Shown here piece after piece: positions 1 through 12,200 of a stretch of 64,000 nt of DNA. Origin of the DNA: Platycnemis pennipes (taxonomy: Eukaryota > Arthropoda > Insecta > Odonata > Platycnemididae); the NCBI GenBank assembly GCA_933228895.1, contig OW121855.1:73432698-73496697 (forward strand). The letters are read 5' to 3'. Position 1 is the stretch's first letter; each line of letters opens with the position of its first letter. A program made the position numbers and the translations under genes. The notes beneath the pieces were generated by a model that saw only the letters and a list, made by a program, of their open reading frames with translations, was not told the DNA's origin and did no database searches.

Positions 1-522
1 GAGTAGCCACGCAGTTGGCAGGACTTAGGATTTTACATAGGTACCTACTTTGCATGATGTGAAGGGAAATTTAGACATCCTCTACAAATCTGATGTCAAA
101 CACTTCGCTCAGCAGAGGTCTCTACTCCAGAAGTAGTCCTTGAGGTTATGATTCACATCAGCGCACCACTTATAGTCAAATCAAGCTCACGGAATTGAAT
201 AGCAGGAAAATGGAAAAGTAGGTAGATGTGAAAGAAAATTAGCATCCCGAAACTTTGGTACATACTTAAAATTTCGTACTTCAAGAAAGCGAATAGACTT
301 AGAACGCAACAAGGTCAATATATATTTTCGGTGAATACGATAATTGGCAAATTACTCCACATTTCAAAATAAAAACTTGTTTTCGGATGATCGGCGACTC
401 ACAAATGACCTCGAAATTGGCACGTGGCTAGGCTTCGGACACAGTTTTTTGGAAAATACAATAATCCCAAGAATTAATTTTAAAATAATGCGGAAAAACT
501 AAAGAAATAGTCATTCATCAGC
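1..522. other. no recognisable feature
   Basis: AT-rich sequence without a convincing coding frame, splice-delimited exon or repeat end that I can identify. Confidence 0.5.
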
Positions 523-960
523 TTACGTAACTAATATTGGAATACAGTCCTCACTCAATAGTGTACGTTGCTGAGGCCACGCCATCGTGAATCGCAACCA
601 GAGGACCAAGTCAGCAGATTTCCACGGAGCCATCTGGGTAGTTGTGCGTCCGCTTCCGAAGGACGGACGCTCAACTACCCGAAGTGACCACGGCTTAGCG
701 TCCCATCCGACAGATGGAGTACTGGACCCGAAATGCCCTCCACAAGGCACTCAAGTAGGGACCGGTTTTCCAATGAATAATCCGCCACTGCCGGGAATCA
801 AACCCGGGCCCTCGGTATAGGAGGCCAGTACTCTAGTCACAACAACCCGATACCCCTTTTCCTCCAGGTTGTTGAAACCTTGGAACAACCTGCCGGCCCC
901 TTTCAAAGACTGTCCGGCGAGAATTTTCCCCTCCCTCTGCAACATTCATACGTGGCAGAG
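523..960 (-). repeat. tRNA-derived SINE, family B
   Basis: Read on the minus strand, the stretch from about 945 down to 780 has a tRNA-like head: an A-box-like segment and a clear B-box (GGTTTGATTCCCGG near 795-808). It is followed by a body with the phrase CCATCTGTCGGATGGGACG near 700-720 and CGTCCGTCCTTCGGAAG near 652-672. The same B-box-plus-body arrangement recurs near 38.9-39.2 kb and, in the other orientation, near 40.2-40.4 kb. This marks a dispersed Pol III-type short retroposon. The short open frames inside it are not coding. Confidence 0.65.
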
Positions 961-1728
961 TTTTAATGTGTAACTGAATTAGTAACATTTACATCAGCTG
1001 TCTCACTGGTGCCTCAATTTCTTGTGGCTTGAGAGTTTTAGCACATTATTTAATAGCAGTAATGCCTTTTCTTCATCCTACATTCGAAAATTTTAAACAG
1101 GTAAATTTTAAACTGAATTTCATAATGACAGAGTGATAAAGAATAAATAAATAAAATTCCAATGAAGGCTCAGTAAAAGAAACCTATATTACACCCATAC
1201 TCCAAGAAAACTTGGATCTGTTTTCAGCAACTTCTTGTGCACCTCCCTATTTATTTATCAATTCATATCTCTGTTTCTAGCAATCAAAGAAAATATAAGT
1301 ATTATTTACAACTATGTCGAAGTAATACATAATAATGTTTCGTTTAAATACAATGGCAATGTGAAACTACAGAAAATGACAGAGCAAAATTTTCTAGTTA
1401 TTTTACTACTGAAAGTTTTGTCTAGTACTGACCAGAAAATTTATACGTCACGAAATTTTCGTTTCATGTCGTCATGAAAATTTGTAGGTATTGCCTTTCA
1501 TTTCGTTGTCAAGGTATATTTTTCCATTCTGGAATTATTCTATTATAATTAGTCTTGATTACCGAGTTCGAACATCATGATTATGTTTTTTGCCCAGACT
1601 TTTTTTTAATTTTACAATAAACACAATGCAAGCCAACCATGTATTTTTAGAAGCATTATTACTTTGAGTTTTAAATCATCAATGAGAATTTCATATTAGG
1701 AGATTTGTAGGAGGTTAAAAATACTACA
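961..1728. other. no recognisable feature
   Basis: AT-rich intergenic sequence. The small frame at 1235-1477 has the composition of random AT-rich DNA and no domain I recognise. Confidence 0.5.
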
Positions 1729-1815
1729 TTAACCCATTGGCTTAAACAGATGGGCAGCTGGCAGACCTTGGCCTTCCATTAAAGAGCTGGATAATTACCC
1801 AGCCAGCACAGTCCA
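1729..1815 (+). mobile_element. truncated piggyBac-type MITE end
   Basis: TTAA at 1729-1732 is followed by CCCATTGGCTTA and about 70 bp that match one end of the complete MITE at 25100-25390, read in reverse complement (shared CTGGCAGA.CTTGGCCTTCC and ATTAAAGAGC). Only one end is visible here, so this copy is truncated or rearranged. Confidence 0.6.
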
Positions 1816-3390
1816 CATTGCATCTATATGCGAAGAGGATGCAATGAGGATGCGATGTTTGACAGGATGCGCTGGCTACCAAATATCCCTTTCGCATCCT
1901 TTGCTAGGTGCCCCTATGCCAACTTTTCTGTGTTGCAGTTTCACCTCATGTATGATATTTTAATAAATCATGATTTTATAGTTATCTGTGACATAATGAT
2001 AAATGATTAGGGACATGGAATACAGGGAAATGCAACGCTATAATTAATTGCAAAATCGAGCTATACGTAACAACCCTCACTTTTTGCCAATCTAACCGGT
2101 GGTAATCCCAAAATGAATTCACGCAAAGTGTTCCGAAGCTGGGAAAGAATGGTATGTTTTTCTAACTATGGAAGTCCCGCAGAGAAATAAGTGCATGGCG
2201 TGGATATTGTTTTCATTTTGAAAGATAAGTAATTGGCAATGGTTTTCATTTTGAAATTAAGTAATTTGTAAACTTAATAGTGTTCGTTCACTTGTAGGAC
2301 TTGCATCCACACATAGTGTCTGTCGGCCAAGCGCCATTTATACCGTATGAAAGTGCATTTTGGAGCCATCCAGGATAAAATCATTAAGTCCTAGAATTCC
2401 CCCACATTTACAAACGTGCATCAAGTAATTAAATCTTCCACTTTATTGCCTAGAAAAAAGCAACTGTAGAGAATAGTATGCAAAAACTGTAGTGGGTGTA
2501 AGTGGTATACCTTACGAATGCTGGGGTTGTGCCTTTGCTCTGTGGTGTTTTTGCTGTGGTTGGAGTTGCTGACGTTTTTGTTGCACTCCTGTCTGCTGGT
2601 ATTGTTGCTGCGATGTGGGTCTTTGGTGCTGATGATGTGGTCAGGATTTCCGGTGCTGTTATAGAATTGCCATTTGTTTATCAACTAACACAGGTGGATC
2701 ACTTATTGAATCTACATTTTAGCTGATAGGAACCCCTGAGTCAGTAGAGATCTCTCCAGGCATAACATGTTTTTTTTAACTGGGTTTATTTTGCAGGACT
2801 TTCTAGTGATTCTTGTACAAAAATCCCCATGCAAGTATCACAACAGTTTTCCTATGCAATTTCCAGGGCTTTGGTCATTTTGTAACCACTTGGAAATATT
2901 ACAGTACCTTTAATTGTACTTTACATTCTTTTGGCATGGCACATAATAAATGTTATACACTTGCAATACTATTTACAGTAACTTTAATCAATTAATAAGA
3001 TTGCTTATTTTTTGTAAAGTATAAGAGGAACATAATCTTAGATGCAAAACGTAATTAGGAACTGATATTATAAATTTGTAAATTATAAGGAAACTTTAAA
3101 ATATAGTCATCTGAAATTAAGAACATGAAAACAGTACTTAATCTAAAAAAAAAGCCAAATATCTTTTGTTACAATTTGATGTTAACTCACCTAATATGAA
3201 TAGCGAAACAAACCTTGCTGTACATTCAGCATGTGTCATCTGGTGTTAAGCAACATCTAATAGCTGCTTTAAGCAATTTAGACTTGCATATAAGGTGTAG
3301 TGGATATAGTATTATTTGATCTGTTATATAAATCACTTACTGCCAAAGTAGTAAAGCTGTTCACTAATTCTGGGAAAGAAGCTCAGCAAC
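1816..3390. other. mostly unrecognised; a CA-rich tract at 2500-2650
   Basis: No gene is recognised. On the minus strand, 2510-2650 is rich in CAG, CAA and ACC triplets, so one frame reads as Gln-rich and another as Thr/Ala/Pro-rich. The tract lies just beyond the 3' end of the EnSpm remnant on the same strand. It could be low-complexity coding sequence or simply compositional bias. The rest is AT-rich. Confidence 0.4.
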
Positions 3391-3399
3391 ATAATGCTC

Positions 3400-5467
3400 A
3401 TCCTCTTCGGCTGAGTTGCCTGTGGGAATCATATGGCTTCATTTTGTATTTTCTGTACTGAATACATATGTGAGTTTGAAAGGGTACTGAAAAAGATTCC
3501 TACTTTTGAAGAGCTTCCTGGCTTGGTGTGAGAGTCGATTGTATTTAAAAACTGTTTCCCAACAACAAATTGCTCACTATGAAATGCTGCTATTAATTTG
3601 ATTACAACAATTTCACCTATATCTAAAAAAATACAATTATCAGACATCTGACAGGAAATTCTGAAACTGGAAAGTTGAATTGCTGTGAAACAGGGAGCTT
3701 CCAAACCAAAAGGAAAGGGTGTGGTAATTCTTTTTCTGTCAATGAAGTTTTGATTTTTTTTTAATGACTGGAACAGTCTGTCATTTCCTCTTCAATGACT
3801 ACCAGTTGTAGTAATTTGTCAAAGTGAACAATAGATTTTTTTTTCAAATATTGCAGTTTATATTCAAATTTAAATGCACAAAGACTATCTAGTGACCCAT
3901 AATTCTCACAATCATCAACTAAATGTAGAAGTCCATGAACATTGTATGAAAGATTTTCTGTACCATACAGTGCACCAAAATTATGCACAACACAATGGAA
4001 CAATTCCCTTGCATATTCCAAGTATGTAGAGATACATTTGTCAGACAATATTCTTATAGTGTAATGGATTTACAAAAAGTGTTTATTAACACTTGAAGAC
4101 TGTAAACTATTGAAAAGATATGGGCCACTGTAAAGTAAAAGTTGCCTCAGTTCTGTTGCTTTCCACCTTGGAAGTTCACCTAAACTTCTTGGTTTATGAG
4201 CAAACTCCAAACTCCATTGAATAAAATTGCTAATTCCCTGAATTTTCTTATTTAGCTCCTCTGTCACCCTGCCTGGTAGTCTCACCCTGAAGTTGCCACG
4301 TTGAAATAAGAATAACATTATCCTCATCACACCTAGGAAAACTAGATTCATGTACCCTAAAACAACTTGAGATACTAGTTTTGTACATAGTTTACCAAGC
4401 AATGGTGAAGTTCCAAAATTAATATCATCCCATTTATTAGCAAAACTCTCATCTGTTCTTAATTGGTAATTAAATTCATTGAATACAAATGTGTTCGAAA
4501 TGTGAACACCATGAACTCTGCACCTACTATGTACATGAAGAGTACCCCGAGTGAGACTAAGTTTGCATTATGAAAGTGTGAGCAGGGGCATCACATACGT
4601 AGGCAGTAACACGTAGGAACATCAAATTTTCTACCCAAGCATTCTAAGCCAGATTGTTATAGAAATATCATTTTATTGACATAGAGGACAAGTACTATGA
4701 AGTAATTGTCAATGTTTAATGGTTTTGAAATCCTACTATGGTAAATGCCACATGCAAATGGTGGTAGATATTTCTTGGTGATTCACTGTGCCCATTAATA
4801 TAGGCCAGAGTTGTTTACCGGAACTTCCAGAAATAGGAAAACCATCAGCATTGCAATGGACATTTATAGCTGGCTCACTGGATAGGTAGGGATATTGCTA
4901 TAATAACCTTAGTAAATTTTTGACTACTCCAAAATGAAAATATTCCCCACCTTGAATTTCTTTCACCAATGTTTTCATCTGAGTATCCAATAATATTCTG
5001 ACATCACATGGAAGAGATGTGAATGAAGGATGTGTTCTGAGAAACCTCAACAGAGAATTATTAACTTTGCTTCTTACTGGCCTAGGTCTACTGTGGGCCC
5101 AATCCACAAGAGCATCACAGAACTGATGGAAGTTGAATTTTTCTCTCCCTTCAGCTTCCCCTTCATTGTTATAGGACTCAGGTCTCAAGAATTCAACATC
5201 CTCAATTATGTTTGGGAGGTTTGGGACATTCTCATCATTATTAACAAATTCAGAGTCTTGATCCCCTGTTTTCTAGGTTTCTATACTAGATTGCTGTGAA
5301 TCACTTGCTTGATCTAAAATTGCTTCATTCACTTGGTCACATTTTTGTGACTGTCTATTAACATTTTGCGCAAGGCTCTCCATAAAAAAATTGCCTTGCC
5401 TCATTCTTCGTCTTTGCTTGTGATGACTTGTACAAGCACTGAATGGTTTGAAACTTTTATTTGGCAT
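3400..5467 (-). pseudogene. EnSpm/CACTA-type transposase remnant
   Basis: Minus-strand frames read in order give a recognisable EnSpm/CACTA-type transposase of the kind common in invertebrate genomes. The order is: a basic N-terminal segment (5467-5273); a segment with LPCDVRILLDT and a GGEYFHFG motif (5188-4898); NADGFPISGSSGKQLWPIL-like text near 4850-4800; VCDAPAHTF with SHSGYSSC near 4600-4530; PRSLGELPRWKATELRQLLL (about 4210-4130); YNVHGLLHL and GSLDSLCAFKFE (about 3950-3870); and the C-terminal segment with DNCIFLDIGEIV (3704-3429). The frame changes several times and contains stops, for example after VCDAPAHTFIMQT, so it is not functional. Its 5' side is cut at 5504 by the Tigger element. 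Family recognition comes from these motifs only; no alignment was run. Confidence 0.8.
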
Positions 5468-5939
5468 ATTTGGATAAATATAATAATTTCAGTCTATACA
5501 CAGTATAGTTGAGCACCCTTAATCCGGGAATCCCTAATCCGGGAACACCCATAATCCGGCAATTTTGCCATGACCAACTACCAGGTACTTAGTGGAAAAT
5601 GCCGAAACATTTTTTACCGAAACATTGCTTCATAACCTGCCGAGATATGCCATTCTTGACGTTGATTTTCCCATCCTGAGAATAAGAATAATTTAAATAT
5701 ATTAATTTCTGGTACTTCGTGTACACTGGAATTATTCTGCAACTTGAAGTAAACATAAATTTGAAAATATCGCCGAGACGGAATACGACTGATTTACAGA
5801 TCGGCCACTTTCAATGGCGCGCGCATTTTTGATTGACCACTAGACGTAATTTGATAAAATTATTTCTTATCTGCTTATGTTTTCCCAAATCATGTCTCAT
5901 CTATACAGTTGTGGCAACAGCAGAGGAGTGAGTCATCAG

Positions 5940-6339
5940 TACAAAACGTAAACAATCGCAGAAAAAGTGCAAGTTGTGAAAAAGCATGACGTTGTGGCAT
6001 CAGTAAATTGTTTGTCTGTAACATACTGCGTGGGATCTTCAACAATATAACACTTGAAGCTGAAAGAAAAAATCCTTAAAATTTTACTGTTAAAGTGACA
6101 TAAAGAAATGGATGGCAGAGAGAAAAACTATGAAAGAATATTTAAGTGCTGATTTAGATCGCGTGGTTTCGATTGCGTCGAAGTGAAGGCCTTAGTATTT
6201 CTGGCCAAATACTAATGGAGCATGATTAACTATTTCAGAAACAGACGAGATCAATGTAAAAGACGTGATGTGGGAAATTACGAGTGCATGGAATAGTATT
6301 TCAAGTCAGTTCTAAAACACGCGTGGTTTAAATTGTGGC
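5940..6339 (+). pseudogene. Tigger transposase, N-terminal debris
   Basis: The plus-strand frames read like the DNA-binding half of a pogo/Tigger transposase. There is a short KRK start near 5943, a GSSTI helix-turn-helix remnant near 6030, then MKEYLSADLDRVV (about 6131-6169) followed after a frameshift by RSEGLSISGQILMEH (about 6180-6225). Directly after comes INVKDVMWEITSAWNSISS (about 6250-6310), which in this family sits after the DDE catalytic domain. The domain between is therefore deleted. The text runs into FKLWPAL exactly at the MULE junction and resumes at 12913. Confidence 0.7.
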
Positions 6340-7289
6340 CAGCCTTAGGGCCTCCGGATACCTCGGGGCTCCGCACAGGCAAGAGCTCGACGTGAAGGCT
6401 GGCGGTGGGATAGGCGAGCCTAGCAGAGCGATAGGCGATGGAGGGGGGAGATCTGGAGAGGGGAAGCCCGGTGTCGGGGAAGGGGAAACTGAGTGTATGG
6501 GAATTCGACGGTGGTGTGGGCCATAGAGTTTTCGGAGGGCTAGATTACAATTCGAAAGCCATAACATGCGCATTCTATTGTCCTACCTAATATCGCTATG
6601 ACAGGTATAACGGCAGTAGTTGACTGACTGCTCATGCTTGTGGCAGGATCCCATAATGCTCATCTAATGAACTGAAGCCTTGTTTGCGATGGAGGTTTCC
6701 GCTGGACTTAGAGAGTGGTTGACTCAACTGCTTTATGAATTTTCCACCAAGTCGTTTCATGCCAAGACTTTACCTGCCACCCCGCAGGCATCTTCAGGTC
6801 AAGAAGAAGCTAGCAGGATACATATCAAAATACTGCCCTGAGCATGGATCGACGTGGCGTAAAACGTTTAAATCAGGTGAGTCAACTTCATGTCATTTAG
6901 GCCCTCATGAATATTCATATTTATTTGATGTCCTAACAACAGCACACATTACCATTTATTTGCATTGTTCTACTTCATCTTGAAGTTTTTCAAATCTAGC
7001 ATTCTACCAGCAGATTCAAACAAAAAATACTATATTTACTGTCTACCCGGTAAGAATATGAAAGAATTGAGATGATAACTATAGGTATATAGCACTTTCA
7101 TATCGTATAGGGCGATTCTGTTTAGAGAAAACAATGGTATCATTCAAATTTAAGAAGCAACAAATCATATTGTTATGAATATCCATATAACTGTAAGATA
7201 ATTGGAACAGAAAGGATAGAGCCCGTCAAAATGATGTATTCCAATGAGTAGGTTATCATTGAAATATGCTGCAACTGGTTTCAAAAAAA

Positions 7290-7875
7290 TTATTTATTTT
7301 TTTCTAAATTCAGTATTTCCGGTAGAAGGTGGTTCAAATAAAATAATTTTAACTTCTCCACCATTTGATTTCCCCAGAAATCCTGATCTTTCTGGATCTT
7401 TTCCACCATGAAACCATGTGGGGTCCAAATTATAAAGGTACAATAATCCCTTTTAGCTATGTTTAGTTGCCCCTGAACTTGAAAGATCGGACTTTCTGTT
7501 TAAATACAAATTTCCCTCCCGAATATCACAGTATTTTTTTTTCGCTATGCCCTCAATTGGTGGGATATCCCTACAGGAGTAGGGACATTTCACCTCCACG
7601 AGGCCTTTTCCATCTAGTAGCATTCCATCCGGAGAAGCAGCCAAAAATGGAATGCTGTCGCCTATAAAAAGACCAGTGGGAATGACATTATTCCCACTAT
7701 CTTTTTCATACGCCTCAATGGCGATTTTTTCCATGGCCTGTCCGTATTCTATGGCCTTATTCTTTACTAATGATGGCCATAAAATGGCTGTTTTCTGCCT
7801 AGGTGTTGCTGGTCGCAATTTGCACACACGGCCGAAAGCAGAGGCAGTCAGCCTCTTCAACCTCTCCACCATCCA
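7290..7875 (-). pseudogene. YqaJ-type exonuclease domain of the MULE gene
   Basis: This is the C-terminal part of exon 7. After RLTASAFGRVCKLRP the frame shows AIEYGQAMEKIAIEAYEK, then ASPDGMLLDGKGLVEVKCPYS with the nuclease signature Asp (SPDG) and Glu-x-Lys (EVK). It ends with QVQGQLNIAKRDYC and KDQDFWGNQMVEKL at about 7490-7330, stopping at TAA 7290-7292. YqaJ domains belong to the PD-(D/E)XK nuclease fold, known from phage and viral recombination exonucleases. A net frameshift just before QVQGQL (near 7486) breaks the reading frame, and a TAA at 7891-7893 separates this domain from the transposase. A role in processing transposition ends would be inference. Confidence 0.8.
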
Positions 7876-9104
7876 TATCTTGGAGTGCCGTTAATCTCTC
7901 GTCTTCTCCTCCAGCGCTTTTCTCTCTTCTGCACTGAGAGTTATGGATTTTATGAAAGTTTCAGCGGCTTGCGCGTCCATCTCCTTGGTCTCATTCTCAA
8001 CGAGTCCATAATGCTCATCTGGACCCTCCACACGGGTCTTCTTTCGGGCTGTCTGAGGCATTTTCAGCTTCCGCTTCGCTCGGCATTCAGCCTCTCTCAT
8101 TTTCCGGGCAGCGTACAATTTGGTAAACTGCCCAGGACTCTTCTCCACTAATCTTTTATGTAGTACGGAGTGCAATTTGGGTCCAACATTATGGGCAATT
8201 GCGGCAACCTCACATCTGGTAGCATAAGAGCCTCTAAGGGAAAAGTTCACTCTTTTGCCACCGATGTATTTCGCAACGTAGGCATTGTACATCTCAGCCA
8301 AGTTGTTGTTGGCGTTAAAAATCAAACTGGGTGCTTGGCAAGCAAGAAGATTGTTCGCGTACATCACTTCATCCCAAATACCGCTGTCTTGGAGCTGGGG
8401 AACCAAGTTCACCTCGCCAGATTTTGGACCCTTGCAAAAATATTGTTTGCAATTGGCATGGCCCCCAAAGACGTGATAAGGGCCGTTTCTTATATGCGTC
8501 TCCAAGAGTTTTACTGTCTCTGGAGACGTATTTTTGCCTCCCTGTCCTCTATGCTGTATTGCTGAAGTTACAGCAGTCCTCAGCCGCAGCGAATTTTCTC
8601 TCACTTTTGTCCTTAACATAATAGGAACATAACCTTTGGTGTTGCGAGATTTCTTTGGTATATCTCGTAACCTATTAGAATAATTTCTAAGCAAATGGTT
8701 TGAGCATTCCACTTTCAAAACGGGTAAATCAACACCGTATGGGAGTGCCGTGGCCAATTTCTGGGTCACACTGCTGTCGCTGTCTCCTGCAAAAGGAAAG
8801 GACTTGTTTTTTATTGGTAAAGAAAGAATATGGGGTAGTAAATTCGTTTTTTTCCAATAGTCGAAGATGCAGTAATCCTTACGTTTGGCAATGATGTTGC
8901 CATTTGTGTCCACATAACTATGGCTGAGTGATCATTTAACTTCATATCATTATGCTTTACTATGACATGTTCTGAGATGATAAAAAACTTGATTGATAGG
9001 AAAACTATATTGTGTATTTATAAACACTATAGGGTAGAGGTAATAGCTATAATAAATTAAGATATACTTATTGAATACAATATTTAGTTACTTTCACAAA
9101 CGAT

Positions 9105-9265
9105 TCCACAGCTTGCCACCTGTGCCACCTCGCACCCCAATGTGCGAGATGGCACTGGGATAGGGGGAACTGACCCCCCTACCCTGACATTGTGAATTTC
9201 ACCCACCTGTGGTTTAGTCCAAGGTGAGATCTACCCCTAAAGCAAAGCAACCTTATTTCAGCTAT
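9105..9265 (+). repeat. SINE family A fragment (in MULE intron 6)
   Basis: The stretch GTGAATTTCACCCACCTGTG and the following GTCCAAGGTGAGATCTACCC match the reverse complement of the SINE at 46225-46480. The tRNA-like head is not visible. It lies in the intron between exons 6 and 7 of the MULE gene, so it entered without adding coding damage. Confidence 0.6.
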
Positions 9266-12200
9266 ACAACTTAATATTTTTGTGTCATTAACATTTGGTA
9301 CTTGATGTTATCATAATAAAAATGGACATTTCATTTCCTATGATACAATATTTCTATAATGTAACGCTCAAAACCGTCCACTCAACAGTTATTGTGATTA
9401 AATGAAGTAGGTATTTTGTGCATCATTTTGTGAACATAAAATCATAGAACGGTCCCTTCTGCTGGTATCTCCATAAAATCTGTCCCGATATGGCTAACTA
9501 TACTTTACACGTTATTTTATGGGAAAATACAATTTTGATATACGAAGGTGAGAAAATCAGTATGTTGGCTTTATCATCGCTGTTATTCCAGGATATTTAT
9601 TTAACTTACCTATCAGTATATGGTATTTCAAAGAATGCATTTCCAGACTCGTTTAAAATCCCTCGCATATTAAATCCGCCTCCATCGCGGTGGAAGAAGA
9701 ATTCCAATTTTTGTAGCATAGGTGTTCCTTGACTTTTGCGTTGGAATCACTGAAAAAAGCCATTGCACATATGCTACAATACTTGTTCCTGACTCCTATG
9801 AACAAAACTTTTTTCGTTTTGTATCCTACTATGCAGGCCTGTAAGAAAGTAGAGTATTGATATCAGTGATGAGGTACCGGACAAGGTTACTACACAACTC
9901 ACTTGTAAAGAAGTTTTAGCCTAAATGAAAAGCCAATAAATTACTTAAACTTACCACCCCTGAGAGTGCACTGTAGTTGGACCTGTAGGATCTTTTCCCC
10001 CAAGACCCATCGGCAACCACTGTAATTAAAGGTATGCCGTCAGAATCCACTTCTTTAGCCTGCATAGCGAGATCATACTCTTCCTTTCCGGCGCATCTCA
10101 TTTCCTCCCATGCGGCGTCATGAATGCCTGAGGTGACGTTCTGTTGGATTCTTTGAAAAGTTTTCGCAGTCATACAGGGCATATCAATATTAGCACTTAG
10201 CTCTGCCATTTGTGAATACCCCTGGCCTTTGCATATCATACTGGCAACCTGAAATGGAATTTTTATTATCAAATCCATGTAAGTGTGAGATATTGTTTAA
10301 GTGCAGTGTAAGTGTAAGATATTGTTTATATACACTGTCCTTATATTAGCTTACACCAATCGATTTTCAGGTTAGGTGGATAATTTTCATGATCTCCTTG
10401 GTAGATATGAGCATAGTACGTGCAAAAGCTACTACTCGTAAAAGGGAATTTAATTTAACTTATACTCCTTGGTTTCGCAAGCAATAATATATATAATGAC
10501 AACTTACCATTGCTTTGTTAATTGGCAAAGTTTCTTTCTTATGGTCTTCACTGCTTCATGTAATTTCCATATTACATAGCTGGCAGCGTAAGAGAAATTC
10601 GCTGAAAAAACCTTTATGCTTTTCCCTAACAACTTCCATATCAGATATTGTGCAGGAAAATGGATCATGTCTTCCCAAAGCTTTTAGGCTGTCGAATAAC
10701 TGTTTAATATCAAAGATTCTCCTGCCGGACAGCTCTAATGTTTTATTCAGCTCGGATTCTGGCAAAACATTGGCATCACTAAAATGCAAATGAAAAAATA
10801 TTGTTGATTAAGAAATGTGCAAGCAAGAGAGGCTATGGATTAACCCTCTTCAGTTTTTATACGATACACATAATAGCATAAAGTATGAAAGGGAAGAAAG
10901 TAAAAAAATTAAGTACTTAAAGACATTAAACTTTAAAAATTTTAATAATAAATTGTTTGAAGTATTAATAGTCATTTAAAAAATTAACGACATAAAGTAA
11001 ATTATCATCAATACTGAAATTAAAATCAAAACTTAATTAAAATTATTCCCATCATTTTAATTAAAGTAAGGCAGTAATAGGCAATACATCAGTAGTAGGT
11101 TGGATTTGAGGCTAGTTTCTGAATGTTTTTTCCAGCTATAAATCATTGAAAAATTATAAACTCACTCCAAACTGCATTCTGGCCTGTCCATGATGGTACT
11201 TATAGATAGCATAGAGTCGTCATCATCACGTGGAGTTCCATGGGAAAGATTATCTTCTTCCCAGGAACTGCAATGTTGGGGATGATGGTAACCCAAGTCG
11301 AAATATTTTTTCCTATTTATAACTATTTACAGGGTATTTTTAAAACTAATTTAGTTCAAAAGGTTTGCGAAATCAACGATCTAGATACCTTTTCTTTGAT
11401 TCTTCCATCATTATGTAGGCTGCTTTTACGTTTGATTGTTCGTCTGTTTCATTGGTGTGCAGCGCTGTTTCAAAACTTTTATCTTCTGCAGGTTTGGAGT
11501 CACTAAAGAAAGGTTTTCAGTTAGTTTAATACTGTTAGCTACCATGACACTCAGTGTTAAAATTAATTAGTTAACAATATCAACAGTATAATTATTATCA
11601 AAATGTGGTGAACCATACCTCTTTAGCGAAAATTTTTTCATATGCCCGTGAAATACATGCTTCCTCTTCCTTGACTTGTACATGTACGTACCTATTTTTT
11701 TCTTTCGCTTCGGCGAAGCACTCTCCATATTTGGTCTTGGTGGTATGAAAAGGAAAATATTTTTAATTTCTATGAAACATTTAAGTTAAAAGTCTTCAAT
11801 GTTCCATGCAAATTCAAGGAAGATCGGAATATAAATCAAATTTTTAAATATAATTCAATACTAACTTATTTTTACACCGTATTTAAAGTATATACTATAT
11901 TAATAATATATTTAAAGTAAAATAATACTTGAATGAGGGTCTTATCCATTTTGGCTATTTTCAGATTTTCGGATCGCACAAGTCATAGCAAATGAGAAAA
12001 TGCAAATGAAAAAGGTTAATTCTTTGTTCATTCAGTTGCAATGACTATTATCTTTAGCAGATACCTGAATATGAAAATAATATTTTTAATTTAACACACG
12101 CTTTTGTATTATTGATCAGAATTACCGGAGTAAAGTAAAAATGTCAATGTTTGGCACATTCTTAGTCACCATTAATATTTCAACTTCCAAAATTTGAGAA

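Larger units (their letters stand above)
7290..11728 (-). pseudogene. Mutator-like transposase fused to YqaJ-type exonuclease, 7 exons
   Basis: My exon model on the minus strand is 11728-11619, 11502-11389, 11267-11166, 10778-10508, 10248-9955, 9838-9610 and 8786-7290. Every junction has AG acceptors and GT donors, and the codon phases match (2,2,2,0,0,1), giving about 870 codons. Exon 1 starts at ATG 11728 with a basic peptide (SPKRKKKIGTYMYKSRKRK). Exons 2-3 are acidic linkers. Exon 4 holds GRRIFDIKQLF and a CQLC pair. Exon 5 holds VVADGSWGKRSYRSNYSALS, a hallmark of the arthropod Mutator-like transposase domain. Exon 6 holds IVGYKTKKVLFIGVRNKYC. Exon 7 continues with GDSDSSV and NHLLRNYSNRLRDI, then the YqaJ domain. 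It is dead: TGA at 10556-10558, TAA at 9653-9655, TAA at 7891-7893 and a frameshift near 7486. Each stop looks like a recent point change in an otherwise continuous frame. Intron 6 holds a SINE fragment. Confidence 0.8.

Noticed and set aside
2421..2726. Hydrophobic plus-strand frame as a membrane protein
   Set aside because: It is the antisense reading of a CA-rich tract; the Val/Ala/Leu bias follows from the GTT/GCTG-rich composition.
7885..8894. Several plus-strand frames of 60-130 codons
   Set aside because: They are antisense shadows of exon 7 of the MULE gene, which has clear domain motifs and splice sites.
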